From Vicugna pacos (taxonomy: Eukaryota > Chordata > Mammalia > Artiodactyla > Camelidae): a stretch of DNA of 64,000 bases. The DNA is taken from positions 6,084,001 to 6,148,000 of the forward strand of contig NC_133016.1 in assembly GCF_048564905.1 (NCBI RefSeq). Direction: 5' to 3'. The position numbers and the translations under genes were made by a program. The notes under the pieces were generated by a model that had not been told where the DNA came from, did no database searches, and saw only the letters and a program-made list of their open reading frames with translations. Position 1 is the stretch's first letter; the number at the start of each line of letters is the position of its first letter. This document shows positions 35,354 through 47,105 of this stretch, piece after piece.

Positions 35354-36189
35354 TTGTTGTCTTTTTAATTTTTAAGTATACAGATAAGCAATATGCATCA
35401 ATGGAATGGGTAAATAAATCACTGCCTCTTACAGACACTCCGTGGTACTCTTTATCAGCATGTTATGTGCCAACAGAGAAAAGATGCAAAAAGTGAAATT
35501 GGACAAAAGTGGTGTTTTTAACTGATCATGTATTCAATATATATTTTAAGATTTTAATCTTCAAACACGTCAGTTTTCAAATGTGTTATTTACATTTGAC
35601 ACTTTAAAATTTTATAGTTTAAAACACCAATTACGGAAAGTGCTAGACATATCTTAGCTCTAACTCTCGTACGCACGCCTTTCCAACATGTCTGGGTTGA
35701 AGGTCTTAAACAGTTTTTCATTAAGGAGAAATCTAGTCCTAGAAAAAGCTATTTCCTTTTTCTTCTCTTTGCATTTTTTTTTTATCCTGTACACATGTAA
35801 GTGGAGTAAAGTGAAGCAGCTGCTTGTAAGAGTCACGTGCTAGGAAGAAGATCTCTGTGGTTTTAAAAAGCAGTGAAGAAATTCTCATTAGCTGGATTGC
35901 AGGTTGACTCCATAACACTTCAAAAAAATCTCACTACTTTTTCTTCTTTTATGAAGCGAGAGTAAAGGACATTTTTAAAGGAGAAATAACCTTTACTTGC
36001 CACGATGGAGAGGAATGCTTTACAATTTGCCATAGAAGTTTACTGTCTCCCTACTAGTAAGTTATTTGAAATTAATTATTCATGTATTTATTTGGCAAAG
36101 ACACAGAAGAGGATATATTATGAAGATAAAATGAGCATGCTCCTTTTTGTTTATTACACACTTAGAAACTTTAAAAGCAGAAAGCAATC
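35354..36189. other. Unassigned AT-rich sequence
   Basis: No gene or named repeat is visible. Confidence 0.4.
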
Positions 36190-36785
36190 ACCCTGTGACC
36201 CAGGAATTCGATGACTAGAGAAAAATACACCCTTGAGAAAACTGTGTTCACGGTTTTAGGAGAACTTCATAAAGATCTTCTATCAGCATTGCTTTTAGCA
36301 GTAAAAATCTGAAAACAATAAAATATTCATCCATTGAAGAATGGCTAAATTTAGTATGGTCAAACAGTGGAATAAATTGAAATAAAAGGTATATCCATCA
36401 AAATCAGTAGGTGAACTTCAAGTACATAATTTCAAGTGAATAAAAAGCACGTTGCAAAATGATCAGGCCATATTATATTCCTTATGTATATATTGGGGCA
36501 ATATATATTTTTATAGACATGCATACACACACACACACACACACATAATCATGAAGGGAGAGAAACATATTCACTCAACATCTCTGGAAAAAGATGAAAG
36601 AGGATATGTTATGGTGCAGGATAAAATGTCCATAGTGTATCTGCAAACCTTTTTTCTTAATAGATGGAAAATATATGAAAATACACATTATAGTAGTTAA
36701 ATCTGGGTAATCATATTATGGCTCTCTTATATTAATCTTTATACTGTTTCATCTTTGCAGAAAACTGTAATTAAAACAAAAAAGA
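36190..36785 (+). mobile_element. Old L1 distal ORF2 and 3'UTR
   Basis: Sense-strand L1M/ME-type sequence: 'caccctgtgacccaggaatt' near 36189, 'aaaacaataaaatattcatc', 'ccattgaagaatggctaaat', 'gaaagaggatatgttatggt' and the closing 'ctgtaattaaaac' near 36765. These follow the order of the conserved L1 C-terminal and 3'UTR region. The reading frame is destroyed. A CA microsatellite has grown inside it. Confidence 0.65.
36525..36544 (+). repeat. (AC)10 microsatellite
   Basis: Ten uninterrupted AC units inside the old L1 3' region. Likely length-polymorphic. Confidence 0.95.
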
Positions 36786-38039
36786 TGATATTAAGTTAAA
36801 ATGAGCAGAGATGGCAGAAGGCTCTTATGGGAGGAAGAGTCAAAGCGACTGATTAGAGGCATTTGCATCCAATTGGACCTTTCACAGAGGAAATCATCAA
36901 CAGGCAGCTCTGTTTTATTTTAAATCAACTCTGCCTTCCTCCCTGAAAAAATATGTATTTTGTTACCTATCAAAACTCCTTAAGCTTGCTAAAAACAAGA
37001 GGTGTGAATGCTACAGAGATTCTCTGAAAATTTTAAAGTCAAACCAGTATACTTTAGGAGAAAAACTGAATGTGTTACACTGAGTAATAATAGAAAATTA
37101 GTGATCAAGTTGCATCTATGATTCAATAATACATTCAGGCGCATGTTAAGATTTAATCCAATGTATATCTATATCCTTATTTAAAATTCAAATAATCACA
37201 GATATACTCAAAAACAGTATAATGTTATTCTCATAAACAGGGTCCAAAGAAAATGTTTCCAGTGAAGCAGAACTTTCTAGAGCTCTATGTGTACCTATAA
37301 GACAGCGAAAGCCTATAAATTGGAAGAAAAACACTACGCAATGAAACTAATGAAATCTCAGCCTGCCTATATAGATAGAGTTGCCTATAGAGAATGAGGA
37401 TTGAAGCCTTATTTTTCCTGCAAACATACATTTTAAAAATGGGATTACTTCCATTGCTCCCTATTGGTTTTGTTGGAAAGGCAGTTAGAAATCATAGACA
37501 AATTCCACTTTGTACTTCATCTCCCATGCCATATTTAACAAAATAATCTCAAGTCAAGTCACATGGTAAGGCAACATTCTCTGTATAAAAAAGTGCTGTT
37601 TTCAGAAGATACTTAGAACATGCTTAGTGAAATTGTCCACATACGCTCAAAGCTGGCTTTATGTACATTTTTTATTATTAGCATATAAAGTAGGTAAAGC
37701 TCAAGTTATCATCAAAAAGTACAATCACTGAAAAAGAAATAAGCATTTTCTTTGTAGACAAGAAAAATTACTTTAAAATGCTATTAAGGTGACTATTCTA
37801 CTAAAAGAAATTAACTTAATAATCACCAGTTAGTTGTGTTTTCACTGTAAATGAACTGATTCATTAGATTAGAATAATGGAGTGTAGAAATGGAGCGAGA
37901 AAAATGGATAAGAAACTAATAATTGGATTTTTCTCAGCTGCCTTGGCATATTTCTCCAGAATATTTTTATAGTCTTAGAATATTAAGTAAAAATCCACCA
38001 GGAAAATATGCATGAGCTTATAATATGTAGCTTCTATAA
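36786..38039. other. Unassigned AT-rich sequence
   Basis: No gene or named repeat. The patch at 36815-36910 is of mixed composition and lacks repeat similarity. Confidence 0.4.
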
Positions 38040-38215
38040 AGCATTTACAATGTAATCCATCTTAATTTTCAGAGTAGACTATTCCACTGAGATGGAGTGT
38101 CAGTCGCCATCTGCCCAGATCTCTGATTCTTAGATGAGGAAACTGAGGTCCAAAGAAGCCCATGGTCACAGTTCTTTGGAAGCAGAACGCAGGGCAGAAA
38201 AATCCCATGTTTGCA
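38040..38215 (-). repeat. MIR SINE
   Basis: Antisense MIR, clear from 'tcttagatgaggaaactgag' followed by 'gtccaaagaagcccatggtc' and 'gaagcagaacgcagggcag'. The left part is shifted by a small insertion relative to the consensus. Confidence 0.7.
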
Positions 38216-38454
38216 TTCATTCAGGAGCAGCTGGACAATTTTTCTTCCTCAGAAACATAAAAGGGAAATAAGTAAGGGGAATAAACCAACATTCAAACTC
38301 CACTAAAAAACAGTTTCTGTATCATTAAAGAGGGTAACTGTTCTATAGCCAGGGAATAAATGTTCTCATGTCAAATTATGATTTTAGAAGAGGATTAAAA
38401 AAAGAGACTTTGGCAGTCATAAACAGTAACAGAAGAGAGTCCTGAAAACATGGT

Positions 38455-38805
38455 CCTTTAGTTGTGTTTAATAACAATTTATAAAAGCTTTTATGTACAG
38501 AATGGTTTTATGCCAAGAATTGTGCTGGACGTTGAGCATACGAAGATAAATAACACATTCCCTGCTTTTAAGGCTATCAAGAGCTTTTGCGTGATATGGA
38601 AAAATGTATTAAGGGCAATGAGGAAAGTGCTATGATTAAAGTCTGTAGAATTCACTATGGGGATATTTTAATAGAGATCAAGGAAAACTTGACTGAGTAA
38701 GTAACCTATTTTAGTAGTCTTGGAAAGCGGGTAGGGTTAGCAAAGTGTAAAAATGCTGATACGAGGTGGAAAACCCAAGAGGGTTCTGGATAAAGAGAGG
38801 AGAAA
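38455..38805 (-). repeat. L2 LINE, left part (interrupted)
   Basis: Antisense L2: 'gccaagaattgtgctggacg', 'cattccctgcttttaaggct', 'gaggaaagtgctatgattaa' and 'cttgactgagtaagtaacct' match the reverse-complement L2 3' end in order. The same element resumes at about 39025, beyond a CpG island. Confidence 0.6.
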
Positions 38806-38811
38806 ACCAGA

Positions 38812-39015
38812 GGGGCCCGGCGTGCCGTGGAGTTGGCGATGCACCAGCCCGCAGCTCGGGGACAGCGAAGAGCGATGCCGGGGGAGCCGGGAGCCGGGCA
38901 GGGCCGCCCGCCCGCTAACCTCGGCGGGTGGGGAGCGCGCGGCGCACCCGCCCCGCTCCGACCCTGCGCGCAGGCAGGCACGAGGGAGCAGGGCCCCTCC
39001 CTCACCGTCTAGATG
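38812..39015. promoter_or_regulatory. Short CpG island interrupting an L2
   Basis: About 200 bp of very GC-rich DNA with roughly 27 CpG dinucleotides by my count, in an otherwise AT-rich, CpG-poor region. It contains an Sp1-type GC box on the minus strand (complement of CCCGCCCC at 38947-38954), and runs such as GCGCGCGGCGC at 38935-38945. There is no TATA-like box in the island. Antisense L2 sequence on both sides suggests the block was inserted or arose by local sequence change. It could be an orphan promoter, a fragment of another gene's CpG island, or a GC-rich repeat. Open frames of 60-138 codons on both strands are expected from CpG-rich DNA and look like chance. Confidence 0.5.
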
Positions 39016-39024
39016 TTTCCTGCC

Positions 39025-39215
39025 GCGTGAAAGATGGAAATTTACGTTGTGAGATGGGTAGAGGGGTGGAAGGATTCTGAGCTGGGCAGTTACTTGATCA
39101 GGTTTGAGATTTAGAAAGCACATCCTGGCGGTTCTGAGGATGAAGAACTTCACTGGGGCGAGGGGGCTGGTGGATGGATATTCTAAGCAGGAATTCAGTT
39201 CTCAGACTGAGAATT
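39025..39215 (-). repeat. L2 LINE, right part
   Basis: Continuation of the antisense L2 past the CpG island: 'gcagttacttgatcaggttt', 'tttagaaagcacatcctggc' and 'ggggcgagggggctggtgga' fit L2 sequence further towards its 5' side. This supports one original element split in two. Confidence 0.5.
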
Positions 39216-40544
39216 TCTTTTTCAAGATAGTTAGGGAGTCCAGGACGTCTGTCAGTGTTCAGAATTAAGGGAATGCAAGCCATTTCTGTCCTCCCCTGCC
39301 CTGCACCCCTTCCCCCCACCCCACCCGAGGAGGTGTGGAGAACTTACCTACTCGTATTGAAGTCATTTTCAGTCCTTTGCAGTCATTTTCTAAGAAGCGT
39401 GGGGGAAGAGGTGAAGATAGTTTCCTAAGTGGCACAGACACTAACTATTGGAGAAGAGACGAATAGAGCCCTGTCTGTCAGCTCTGGGGCTACGAGATGT
39501 TACGTTATGTTGAACCCAGGAGTCTTTGGAAACACACTGTCTTGTTTTCCCAAACCGCCGATGTCTCCTGCAGCCAGGAAGGGGAAGGGGTTCATCCTCC
39601 CACCTCCTCTCCTAACACTGAATTCTTTAAACTCCTACTTCGGAAATTTGACTTGCCCAGAATGGCTTTCCTTTTCCCTCTGCTCTTATTTCTCTGCTAT
39701 CTATTAAAAAACCAACTTATATCTACTTTTTCACTTAACGTTTTGTAATGTCCTTAGTCCTTTGTCTTTTTCTCTGAACTTCTGTCACTTATTGTCCAAA
39801 AGCTTTTTTTTTCCTTCACTGACCATTTTGTAATCCCAGAAGTTAATGTGGTAAATCAAAAATAATCATTACTTAGCAATATTTCTTGAAAACAAAGGGT
39901 ATAAGATAAGAAAAAAAAATAGTCCTTGGGTTTGGTCCAGTTGTTGGGCAAAGGCTCACTTTAATTCTGAACCTGTCTATGTGAAGATTTTCTTGGGTAA
40001 AAATGAGAATATGTCAACAATAAGATCTCAATACTAAATATATGACTGATACATAACGCCTATACCTTTAGAATTAGAGATTACTTCAAAACTGGAGACT
40101 AAATTTATGTAGTGTAACAAAGTAATCGAAGTGAAATTAGACACAGATTTTTAAAAAATAAGATAAAAAATATGACTTCATTTCTGAAAAGAATTGTGTA
40201 GTTCATAAATACACTTAATGTTAAAATTAAGAAAAAAATATTGGGCTCAATTTTTAATTTGAAGTTAGGGATTTAAGTCTATTAGAAAATGAAAATAAGA
40301 ATTTTTAGAGAAATCTTAAAAATAACTGCAGATATTTTCCTTTCGATGCACATCTTCAAGGGACTCACAGAAAAGCTTATGAATGTTTCTGTAACTGAAA
40401 TAGAGCCAGTGAGGCTGGATCACAGAGACCCAAAGCTAGAAATGTAGGTGGGGATCCAGTCATGTTTGGCCACCAAGGCTCTATGAGGTATTTCACATTC
40501 ATCCTCTGGGTGACACGGGTTTTTTTTCTGATGTCTACATTTAA
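39216..40544. other. Unassigned sequence
   Basis: No gene or named repeat. A C-rich patch at 39290-39330, then AT-rich sequence from 39840 onward. Confidence 0.4.
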
Positions 40545-40690
40545 TATCTGTATAATCTTATGCAAGTTAATTAACCTACGTAAACCTCAGTGTTATCACA
40601 GAGTTGTTGGGAAGGACGAATGAGAACACGTGCATTACCTAAGTAAAATGCTTGGCAAATAGCACTCAATAAACGTCAGCGACTAATCTT
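40545..40690 (+). repeat. MIR SINE 3' part
   Basis: Sense MIR: 'gcaagttaattaacctacgt', 'aaacctcagtgttatcacag', 'aatgcttggcaaatagcac' and 'tcaataaacgtcagcgac' in the expected order. The tRNA-like head is missing or unrecognisable. Confidence 0.65.
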
Positions 40691-40799
40691 GTAACTGTAT
40701 CGCCTGGCGTCCCATTCAGACAGAAAGAACAGAAGGGTATTGATAGTAAAGGATAGTATCTTCTATGTATTGTATTTAACATGTATTGTGATTGCTTGA

Positions 40800-41010
40800 G
40801 GCTAATTTTTTGCTTGAAATATTCTCTCCTAGGCCAGATTCCCTCATCCTTTCTGACTCAACATAGAGCCACTCCAGATACAATTGCAATTATCATTTGC
40901 TCAGGGAGAGGGACCTCTTTTCTGTTGTGTTGCATTCTTTGTAGGCTCTGAGCTTCTTGCATGAAGGATGAGACCCTTGCTCATCTTTGCTGACATGAAA
41001 GCTGGTATTA
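40800..41010 (+). repeat. L2 LINE 3' fragment, probable
   Basis: Resembles sense L2: 'aggccagattccctcatcct', then 'tgcattctttgtaggctctg', 'agcttcttgcatgaaggatg'. High divergence; the right end is uncertain. Confidence 0.45.
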
Positions 41011-43394
41011 GGGGGAGAGCTTTGCCCCCAGTCCTGGTGGGAGCGCTGTTATAAACTCTGCTTCATCTTACGTCTTTATTCAGTGGCCCCTGGGAGAGAG
41101 AGATCCCACACACATGCTCCATGCAGGACTGGCCTTCTTCTTCCTCCAGGGAGCATGGAGTGGGCAGGACTTGGACCGCCCACTCTGGTGGCAGGTCTTC
41201 CTCTGCCCCCATCAGTGGGTAAAAACCCCATGGGAGAGTTCAGCTGGCAGTCCTTCAGTCATCTCAGTAAACCACAATCTCCAGCAGAACCTTTTTAAGT
41301 TACAGACGTGACATTTCTGCCATCATATGCTGCTCTTCTTTATTTCTTAATTTGTTCAGAAGAGGAAGAGGAATGCTATTTGCTGGCTTGCTGGGAGCCC
41401 CGGCACCTAGTGACGAAGAGGTTTTCACTAGATTTTTGCTGAATGGAGATAACATTGAATTGAATTCAATAAGTGAGAGGAATATTTAATTAGCCTAAAG
41501 TCTCATAAGCACAGCTATACTTTTTTAAAAAATCATGTGCTTGCAAAAGCTGTTGATTTAATAAATCATTTACCATGGAATGAGCTTGGTGAATATTTAT
41601 CTGTTCAGTATTATGTAGGAAGCATATTAGTTAGTAAAATAATAGACCACACAGACTCACAGGCAAAAAGGGCAGCTAATCCAGAGATTTAAAATGATTA
41701 TAATCTTAAGTGTAGGCTACTAGGAAAACCACTGTGTTGAATGGGAAAGGAGAAAAAAAATGATGCCAATATTGGTATAAGCTAGTTATAGGGTAATCTA
41801 TCTTCTGTATGATCACAAAATCTTTTGTGCTTCCCCATCCTCAAAGATCCCTTTTAACCATACTTGGCATTTCTTAGATTTATTTTTAGGGCAATCTAAA
41901 GGTTCATTTTATTTTCATGGTTGAAAAATTGAGGGGCTATTTCTAGTCACCCATAAATGTTATTTACTGTTAGAACGTCTCTGAGCATAGTCAATGCTTA
42001 GAGACAACTTTTGTATCACATGAACAATTTGAGGAAGGTTCAAAGCAAACCAAAGTGTCGCTTTTACCTTAGGCACAGATTTTTAAATTGAGTCATTTAC
42101 CGCTTAAAGAACATGAAGAATTTTTACAACTTTTTTTTTTTTTTAAGAAAATAGAAGAAGGGTTCTAGGTTGAAATTCCCTCTTGTTCTTAAGAAAACAA
42201 CATTCACTTGAACTGTATTTCACACTTAGGAGCTCAAACTCAAATTGTCATACACAAACTAAGCCTAAAAATTCCTTGTGAATTTCCCAAGAATGAATAT
42301 CTGTTTCTCTTTGTTAGTAACCGCACAGACACGCGCACGCACACACACACGTCCACGGACGTGCTGTCAGCTGGGTTTGTATGAGTAACTTTTGTAACTT
42401 CGTTATGCATGTCCATGGAATCTTCACAGGTGCTATGGTACTTAGCTTCAGAGATCTGTGTTGCTTTTCTAATCTAAAAGAAAGAGGGAAAATGTGACTA
42501 ACAGACTAAATACCTAAATCTAGAATAAAACAAAAAGCTGTAAAGTAATCCAAATAGCTAAGAACATGTAGCACTTAAAGTTAAGTAAATACTATTTGAA
42601 TGATAATTATGTTTCAAGCAAATCCTTCCAACCATGAACGTTACTGGATTATCTGACTCTTGGAGAATTTCCTCCTGCTCAGAAGGAGAAGGTTTCAATT
42701 ACTGTCTGTACAATCAAAAAACAGTCTGTGGTTTCAGTTAACATGGGCTGTTATTTTACCTCCCCTAGATGGCACGTTTTCCTCACCAGTGCCATTTCAT
42801 GGAAGTGGCAGATCCCCAAAGATCATCATGTTGAGCTCACAAGAGAGTTTTGTGCGTTGAAGTACTTAAATTCTCCAGAGTTATTGTATAATCAACTTCT
42901 CATTTTTTCCAAATGGCTTGAATTTAGGATGCTTTCCAAAGAATGTTTTCACCTCACAGCCTTCAGATTCTTGAGCCCACTTTCTAAGGTTGCCATGAAA
43001 AAGACCATGGTAAGTGTTGTAGTATCATCTGTGAAAGTGTCCTCTTTTTACAGAACAACCCAATCAGCTCCCGGGATTGCCCATGAAATGCAAGTCGAGT
43101 CGAACACAGTGACATCAGAGTTCAGCCTGTTTCTTGTTGCACTTGTTGTTTGTTTAGTTCATTCCTTAAACTAATATGTGTTCAGAATGTACTGTGGTCC
43201 AGGTGCTTGAAGGATTTTCTCATGTTTGTAGATAAATTCTTAAATGAAGCTTTGTTTATTCAGTCATGTCAGACCAGACGTGTTGAACATTTTAAAACTG
43301 CATCGTCTCTAAAGCTGTCCTTTGACTTCCTTTCACTTCTTCCGCATTGTCATTGTGTGTGGTGTGTGTGTACGCAAATGAGACGCACCTAATT
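41011..43394. other. Unassigned sequence with an unexplained 148-codon frame
   Basis: No gene or named repeat I can support. A CA/CG-type simple repeat lies at 42331-42350 and a T14 run near 42131. A plus-strand frame of 148 codons at 42728-43174 is among the longest in the window, but its translation has no motif I know, and its base composition does not differ from its surroundings. Confidence 0.35.
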
Positions 43395-43480
43395 TGTAAA
43401 TTTATCTTTCCTTCTAGTCTGTGAGCTATTTCAGAGCCTGGACTTTTTATGCCCAACACTTAGTCAATGACTAACATGTA
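43395..43480 (+). repeat. L2 LINE 3' terminus, probable
   Basis: Contains 'gtctgtgagctatttcagag', 'cctggactttttatgcccaa' and 'cacttagtcaatgactaac', like the last part of L2. Short and diverged. Confidence 0.4.
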
Positions 43481-44118
43481 ATAATAGTTACACAGAAAAT
43501 ACCTAGGTGGAGAATGAGTAACTTCATTTGGTTAATAGTCAAACTGTATAAACCTATTTTAATTTTGAAAATAGATAAAATGGTACCCTAAAACTATTAA
43601 ATTTAAAAATCTATTAGCTCTTTTAGAATTTGTGTGTTTTATAGTCACACGTTTTAACAAATGAATAGAGTTGATTTTCCAAGTGCATTGCATAGTATCA
43701 GCCCCTGAAAGACTGCACTTCATGCTTTCTATAATTCAGTACAAATCGTAGCTAAGTGTGTTTAATTAAAATCTCTAGCAAAGTCATGAAGCAGTGTCCT
43801 AGAGAACTTTGTGAACACTTAGCTTGCATTTCCGTTAATATTTTAACTGGTACAAATCAGTTGCATGTGCCGGTCTGGAAATTTATTTCAAGGCATCAGA
43901 GCTCAGCTTCTAAGGCCACACGGTCCCAACACACAGCGCTAATCGTCCTCTTCCTGGGTCCTACAAAATGCAGAGAATTAGGGAATTAAAAGAAAAACAG
44001 CTAATTGTAAACTGCATAAAATGATGCACCTCAAATCCTGGCTAATGTTTTCCTGGGGTACTTATAACCCATGTATTTCAAAGCAATTGAGCAATGCCAT
44101 TTTTCTTTCTCCTTTTCT
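43481..44118. other. Unassigned AT-rich sequence
   Basis: No gene or named repeat is visible. Confidence 0.4.
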
Positions 44119-44195
44119 TCCTCTTTCTTTCTTCCTTCCTTCCTTCCTTCCTTCCTTCCTTCCTTCCTTCCTTCCTTCCTTCCTTCCTTTCTTTC

Positions 44196-44258
<63 letters not shown>

Positions 44259-44260
44259 TT
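44119..44260 (+). repeat. Compound (CCTT)n/(CTTT)n pyrimidine microsatellite
   Basis: About 140 bp of uninterrupted pyrimidines on the plus strand. A CCTT block spans roughly 44131-44189 and a CTTT block 44196-44259, with a short mixed junction. Mirror-repeat pyrimidine tracts of this length can form triplex (H-DNA) structures and are usually hypervariable. Open frames across it (Phe/Leu/Pro/Ser-rich, or Lys/Glu-rich on the other strand) are artefacts of the repeat. Confidence 0.97.
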
Positions 44261-44789
44261 CCTAACAATTATAATTTAATGGTAATACCGAGGCATTTTA
44301 AACAATAGTTATGTCTTTCTGTTTTAAGATCTCAGTTGTTGTAGTTAATAGGCCCTCACTGTGATAGAAGCAGGGGAAAGAGGGGAGATAAAAATATATG
44401 TAATTTTTCTGATTAATAAGGATGCCAATTAATCTTAGTTACTTAACAATACAGGGCTCCTAAATTCATGAAAATGACATATGTTACATTTTGAAAACAG
44501 TTATTCTTGAAATGCTTTAAGTGGGTACCATTTCTAGGTAACTCATCTTTTAGACTCAGATATATGAAAATAAATAAATAAAAATTAGGAATTATATTGG
44601 AAAGGTGTTCTGAGAGCAATCCATCCTTTTTCTTTTTTGGGGGGTCACTGATAGTAAAATGCATTGCATACGTAGGAGTCAGAGTTCTGTCCCTTTTAAC
44701 AATGTCAAACAGGGCCGTTGTCTTGAAAAATACTCTTTGTGAAAACATCCACACCTCGTCTGGGGAGATGGCAACACACAGTGTGTACG

Positions 44790-44960
44790 TGATTCATTTA
44801 CTTATTCAGTCATTCAAAAATATTTATTGAATGCTGACTCTCAGCCAGTGATGGTTATGGTTATTCAGCAAAAACAGGCATGCTATGCTCTCTGCTTGGG
44901 TGGAGTTTATAGTCTGGTGAGTAAGACTGTGGAAGGGATAGAAGTCACGACTTGTCTTTT
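44790..44960 (-). repeat. L2 LINE 3' terminus
   Basis: Antisense L2: 'attcaaaaatatttattgaa', 'tgctgactctcagccagtga', 'tctctgcttgggtggagttt' and 'atagtctggtgagtaagact' in the order expected for the reverse complement of the L2 end. Confidence 0.7.
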
Positions 44961-45109
44961 TATGGCTGAAACTACAAAACAAAATGGGTCTGGATACGAG
45001 GCACCTTTCCTCACGCCATCTCCTTGGACCCTGCTGCAGAAACACATGACTATCCTTTCTAAAAAATATTTTTCTTCATATACCCGTGTTAAATTTTTTT
45101 AACTCCCTT

Positions 45110-45365
45110 TTATGCACAAACTAAAATCTGATCTTTGCTATCCTGGTGTCTCAGACTTTTCAAAATCTCTTAACCTGTCTGTCCTCTGATGACTCTCCTT
45201 TCTAACGCGATACCTATTTTAACTCCTTTACAGCACTTAACACCATTGGAAATGGTTTTATTCACTAGAATGAAGACTTGAGGGCATAGACTTGGTTTAT
45301 CTTTTTTACCCCACTTCCCCCCAGCATGTAAAACAGAATCAGGCAGCTAGGTGAGGCTCTATAAG
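45110..45365 (+). repeat. L2 LINE 3' fragment
   Basis: Sense L2: 'aacgcgatacctattttaac', 'agcacttaacaccattgga', 'tgaagacttgagggcataga', 'cttggtttatctttttta' and 'cagcatgtaaaacagaatca'. It points towards the opposite-strand L2 at 44790-44960, and the two are separate insertions. Confidence 0.65.
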
Positions 45366-46369
45366 CCCGATGACCAGCTTCCTACTTTCCAAAATCTCTC
45401 CTCAAAGTGGCTAATTGTTCTTGAAAATAAGTTACGCTTTCCCACCTGAATTTTCACGCACACCGTAATGGCCTGGAAAACCTTTACAGCAAGTCTCACC
45501 TTGTTGTTTGTATCCAACCTATCAAGTGTTTTCTCAGTCACAGCCTGAAATTACATGGCCTTTCATTAGTATTTCACAACTGATATTATCCCACCTCATG
45601 AAAACCTTTTATTGTTTTTTTTTTCTTTTTTTCAGTTTTTACCTAAATGTGCTCTTGCTTCGTCTGCTGATGTTTTGGCTTTCTAACGTGAATATGGTCC
45701 CTTAAAACAGGGACAAGATACCATTTTTATTTTAGCTTTAACAACAAAACTAATAGTAATGGAATGATGTCGACACTGTATTTGTCACGTGACTGCTCTG
45801 TATCGGGTTTATAGGGAGTCTTCAAGACTGATGCCTAAAAACATAGCACTTCTGGTTTGAAGTGAGTATCTTTCATAATGATTGATTTCATTTCAAAATA
45901 TTTTTGAAGAAGACCTACCACAATAGGAAATAAAGACAGCTAATAGGGAAATAAGTAGAGTTATATAATTCTAGCTATTTTGGACCAGTTAGGGCAGGGA
46001 AAACATACTTGCCATATAGCCCAAGGATCATGATAGCATGATAATTTAATGTGGTGGGGGGTAGTTCTGCATCATTGGTCATTGTGGCCATCGGGTTTAG
46101 TGTGCTCTGTTTTAGATCGTGGGATGCTAGACCATATTATTTGATAAACGATAAAATTTAATATATAAAGAAATGGGTAGTAAAGGCTTAAGAGATTATA
46201 AAGTGCTCTTATAAAGTACATTGACAAAACAATAAGAAAGATGGGGCAATGAACTCTTGTCACAGTCACGGCTACCAAAGATGAGATGCAACAGCAGTAA
46301 CACAGGATTGTCAAGAAGAACAGTTTATCTCTGTGCATTCTTCATTTACCAGTTATTTGTTCCTCCTCA
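45366..46369. other. Unassigned AT-rich sequence
   Basis: No gene or named repeat is visible. Confidence 0.4.
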
Positions 46370-46800
46370 GATCCAAATCCCCCCTTCTTTGTCCTACTTT
46401 TTGTGATATGGGAATCTGGATTCTGCAAACTACGTTTTTCCTTTGCTTGCTGGCTTCTCATAAGTGTCTGCCTACTGGGAGGGGGGCCTCTGGGGAGACT
46501 GCAGGGCTGGAGGTGGAAGGAAAGGCTATCGTTCCTCCCTCCTCCTTTGTTTTTGTTTGTGCTTTGTGCCGTGCTGGTGCAAGGGCTGTTGAGTGGTGCA
46601 GGTCTCTTGGCCTTCCCCGTGGCACTGGGCTGCTCTGAGGGCAGCCCCCAGCCACTGCTTCAACACCCCCAAAACGGGTGTGTGTTCTTATAATAGCCAC
46701 ACCGTCTCCTAAGTGAGGCAATTCAGGCATCCAATTCTTCACTTCATGGACACTTCTCTAAGTTTCTCAAAATCTTCCTGGTTCACATTTGTGACCAATG
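46370..46800 (+). repeat. Probable old interspersed repeat, family not named
   Basis: GC-richer than its flanks, with phrases I associate with an abundant mammalian interspersed repeat but cannot place: 'ggaatctggattctgcaaac', 'tgctggcttctcataagtgt', 'ctactgggagg', 'gcagggctggaggtggaag'. Open frames of about 95-100 codons on both strands are uninterpretable and probably chance. It could alternatively be a unique GC-rich patch. Confidence 0.4.
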
Positions 46801-46999
46801 ACCTCTTGGTGGCCTTACTCTCAGAAGCAATTCTTCGTTAGAACCAGTTGTTTGTTTGTTTTGTAGCCGGTACCCTCAATGCCTCTAGAATTAAACTCCC
46901 AAACTAGATGTTGGAAATGGCACTTTTTTTCTAAGCAGTCAATTAAGAGAGAAGCAAGTGTCGCTGATTAATCCCACGCCCACATAACAAAACATGGTT

Positions 47000-47105
47000 T
47001 ATCTATTTTTTCTCTTCATCCTCACAATCTGTTATCTCATGAGGTGAAGACTGAGGTTCAAGCAGATTCTGACCTTGTCTAAAACCTGCTCAGTTTCTGA
47101 GTCCC
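47000..47105 (-). repeat. Possible MIR fragment
   Basis: Antisense MIR-like order: 'catcctcacaatctgttatc', 'tcatgaggtgaagactgagg', then 'gaccttgtctaaaacctgct'. Weak but ordered. Confidence 0.4.

Noticed and set aside
38706-39153. Overlapping 99-138 codon frames on both strands of the CpG island
   Set aside because: CpG-rich DNA has few stop codons; the Arg/Pro/Ala/Gly-rich translations on both strands are expected from composition alone.
42728-43174. A 148-codon plus-strand open frame
   Set aside because: The translation shows no domain or family I know, the base composition equals its flanks, and a 64-kb window yields frames of this length by chance.
44021-44308. Ser/Phe/Pro/Leu-rich and Lys/Glu-rich frames
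   Set aside because: They are translations of the CCTT/CTTT microsatellite.
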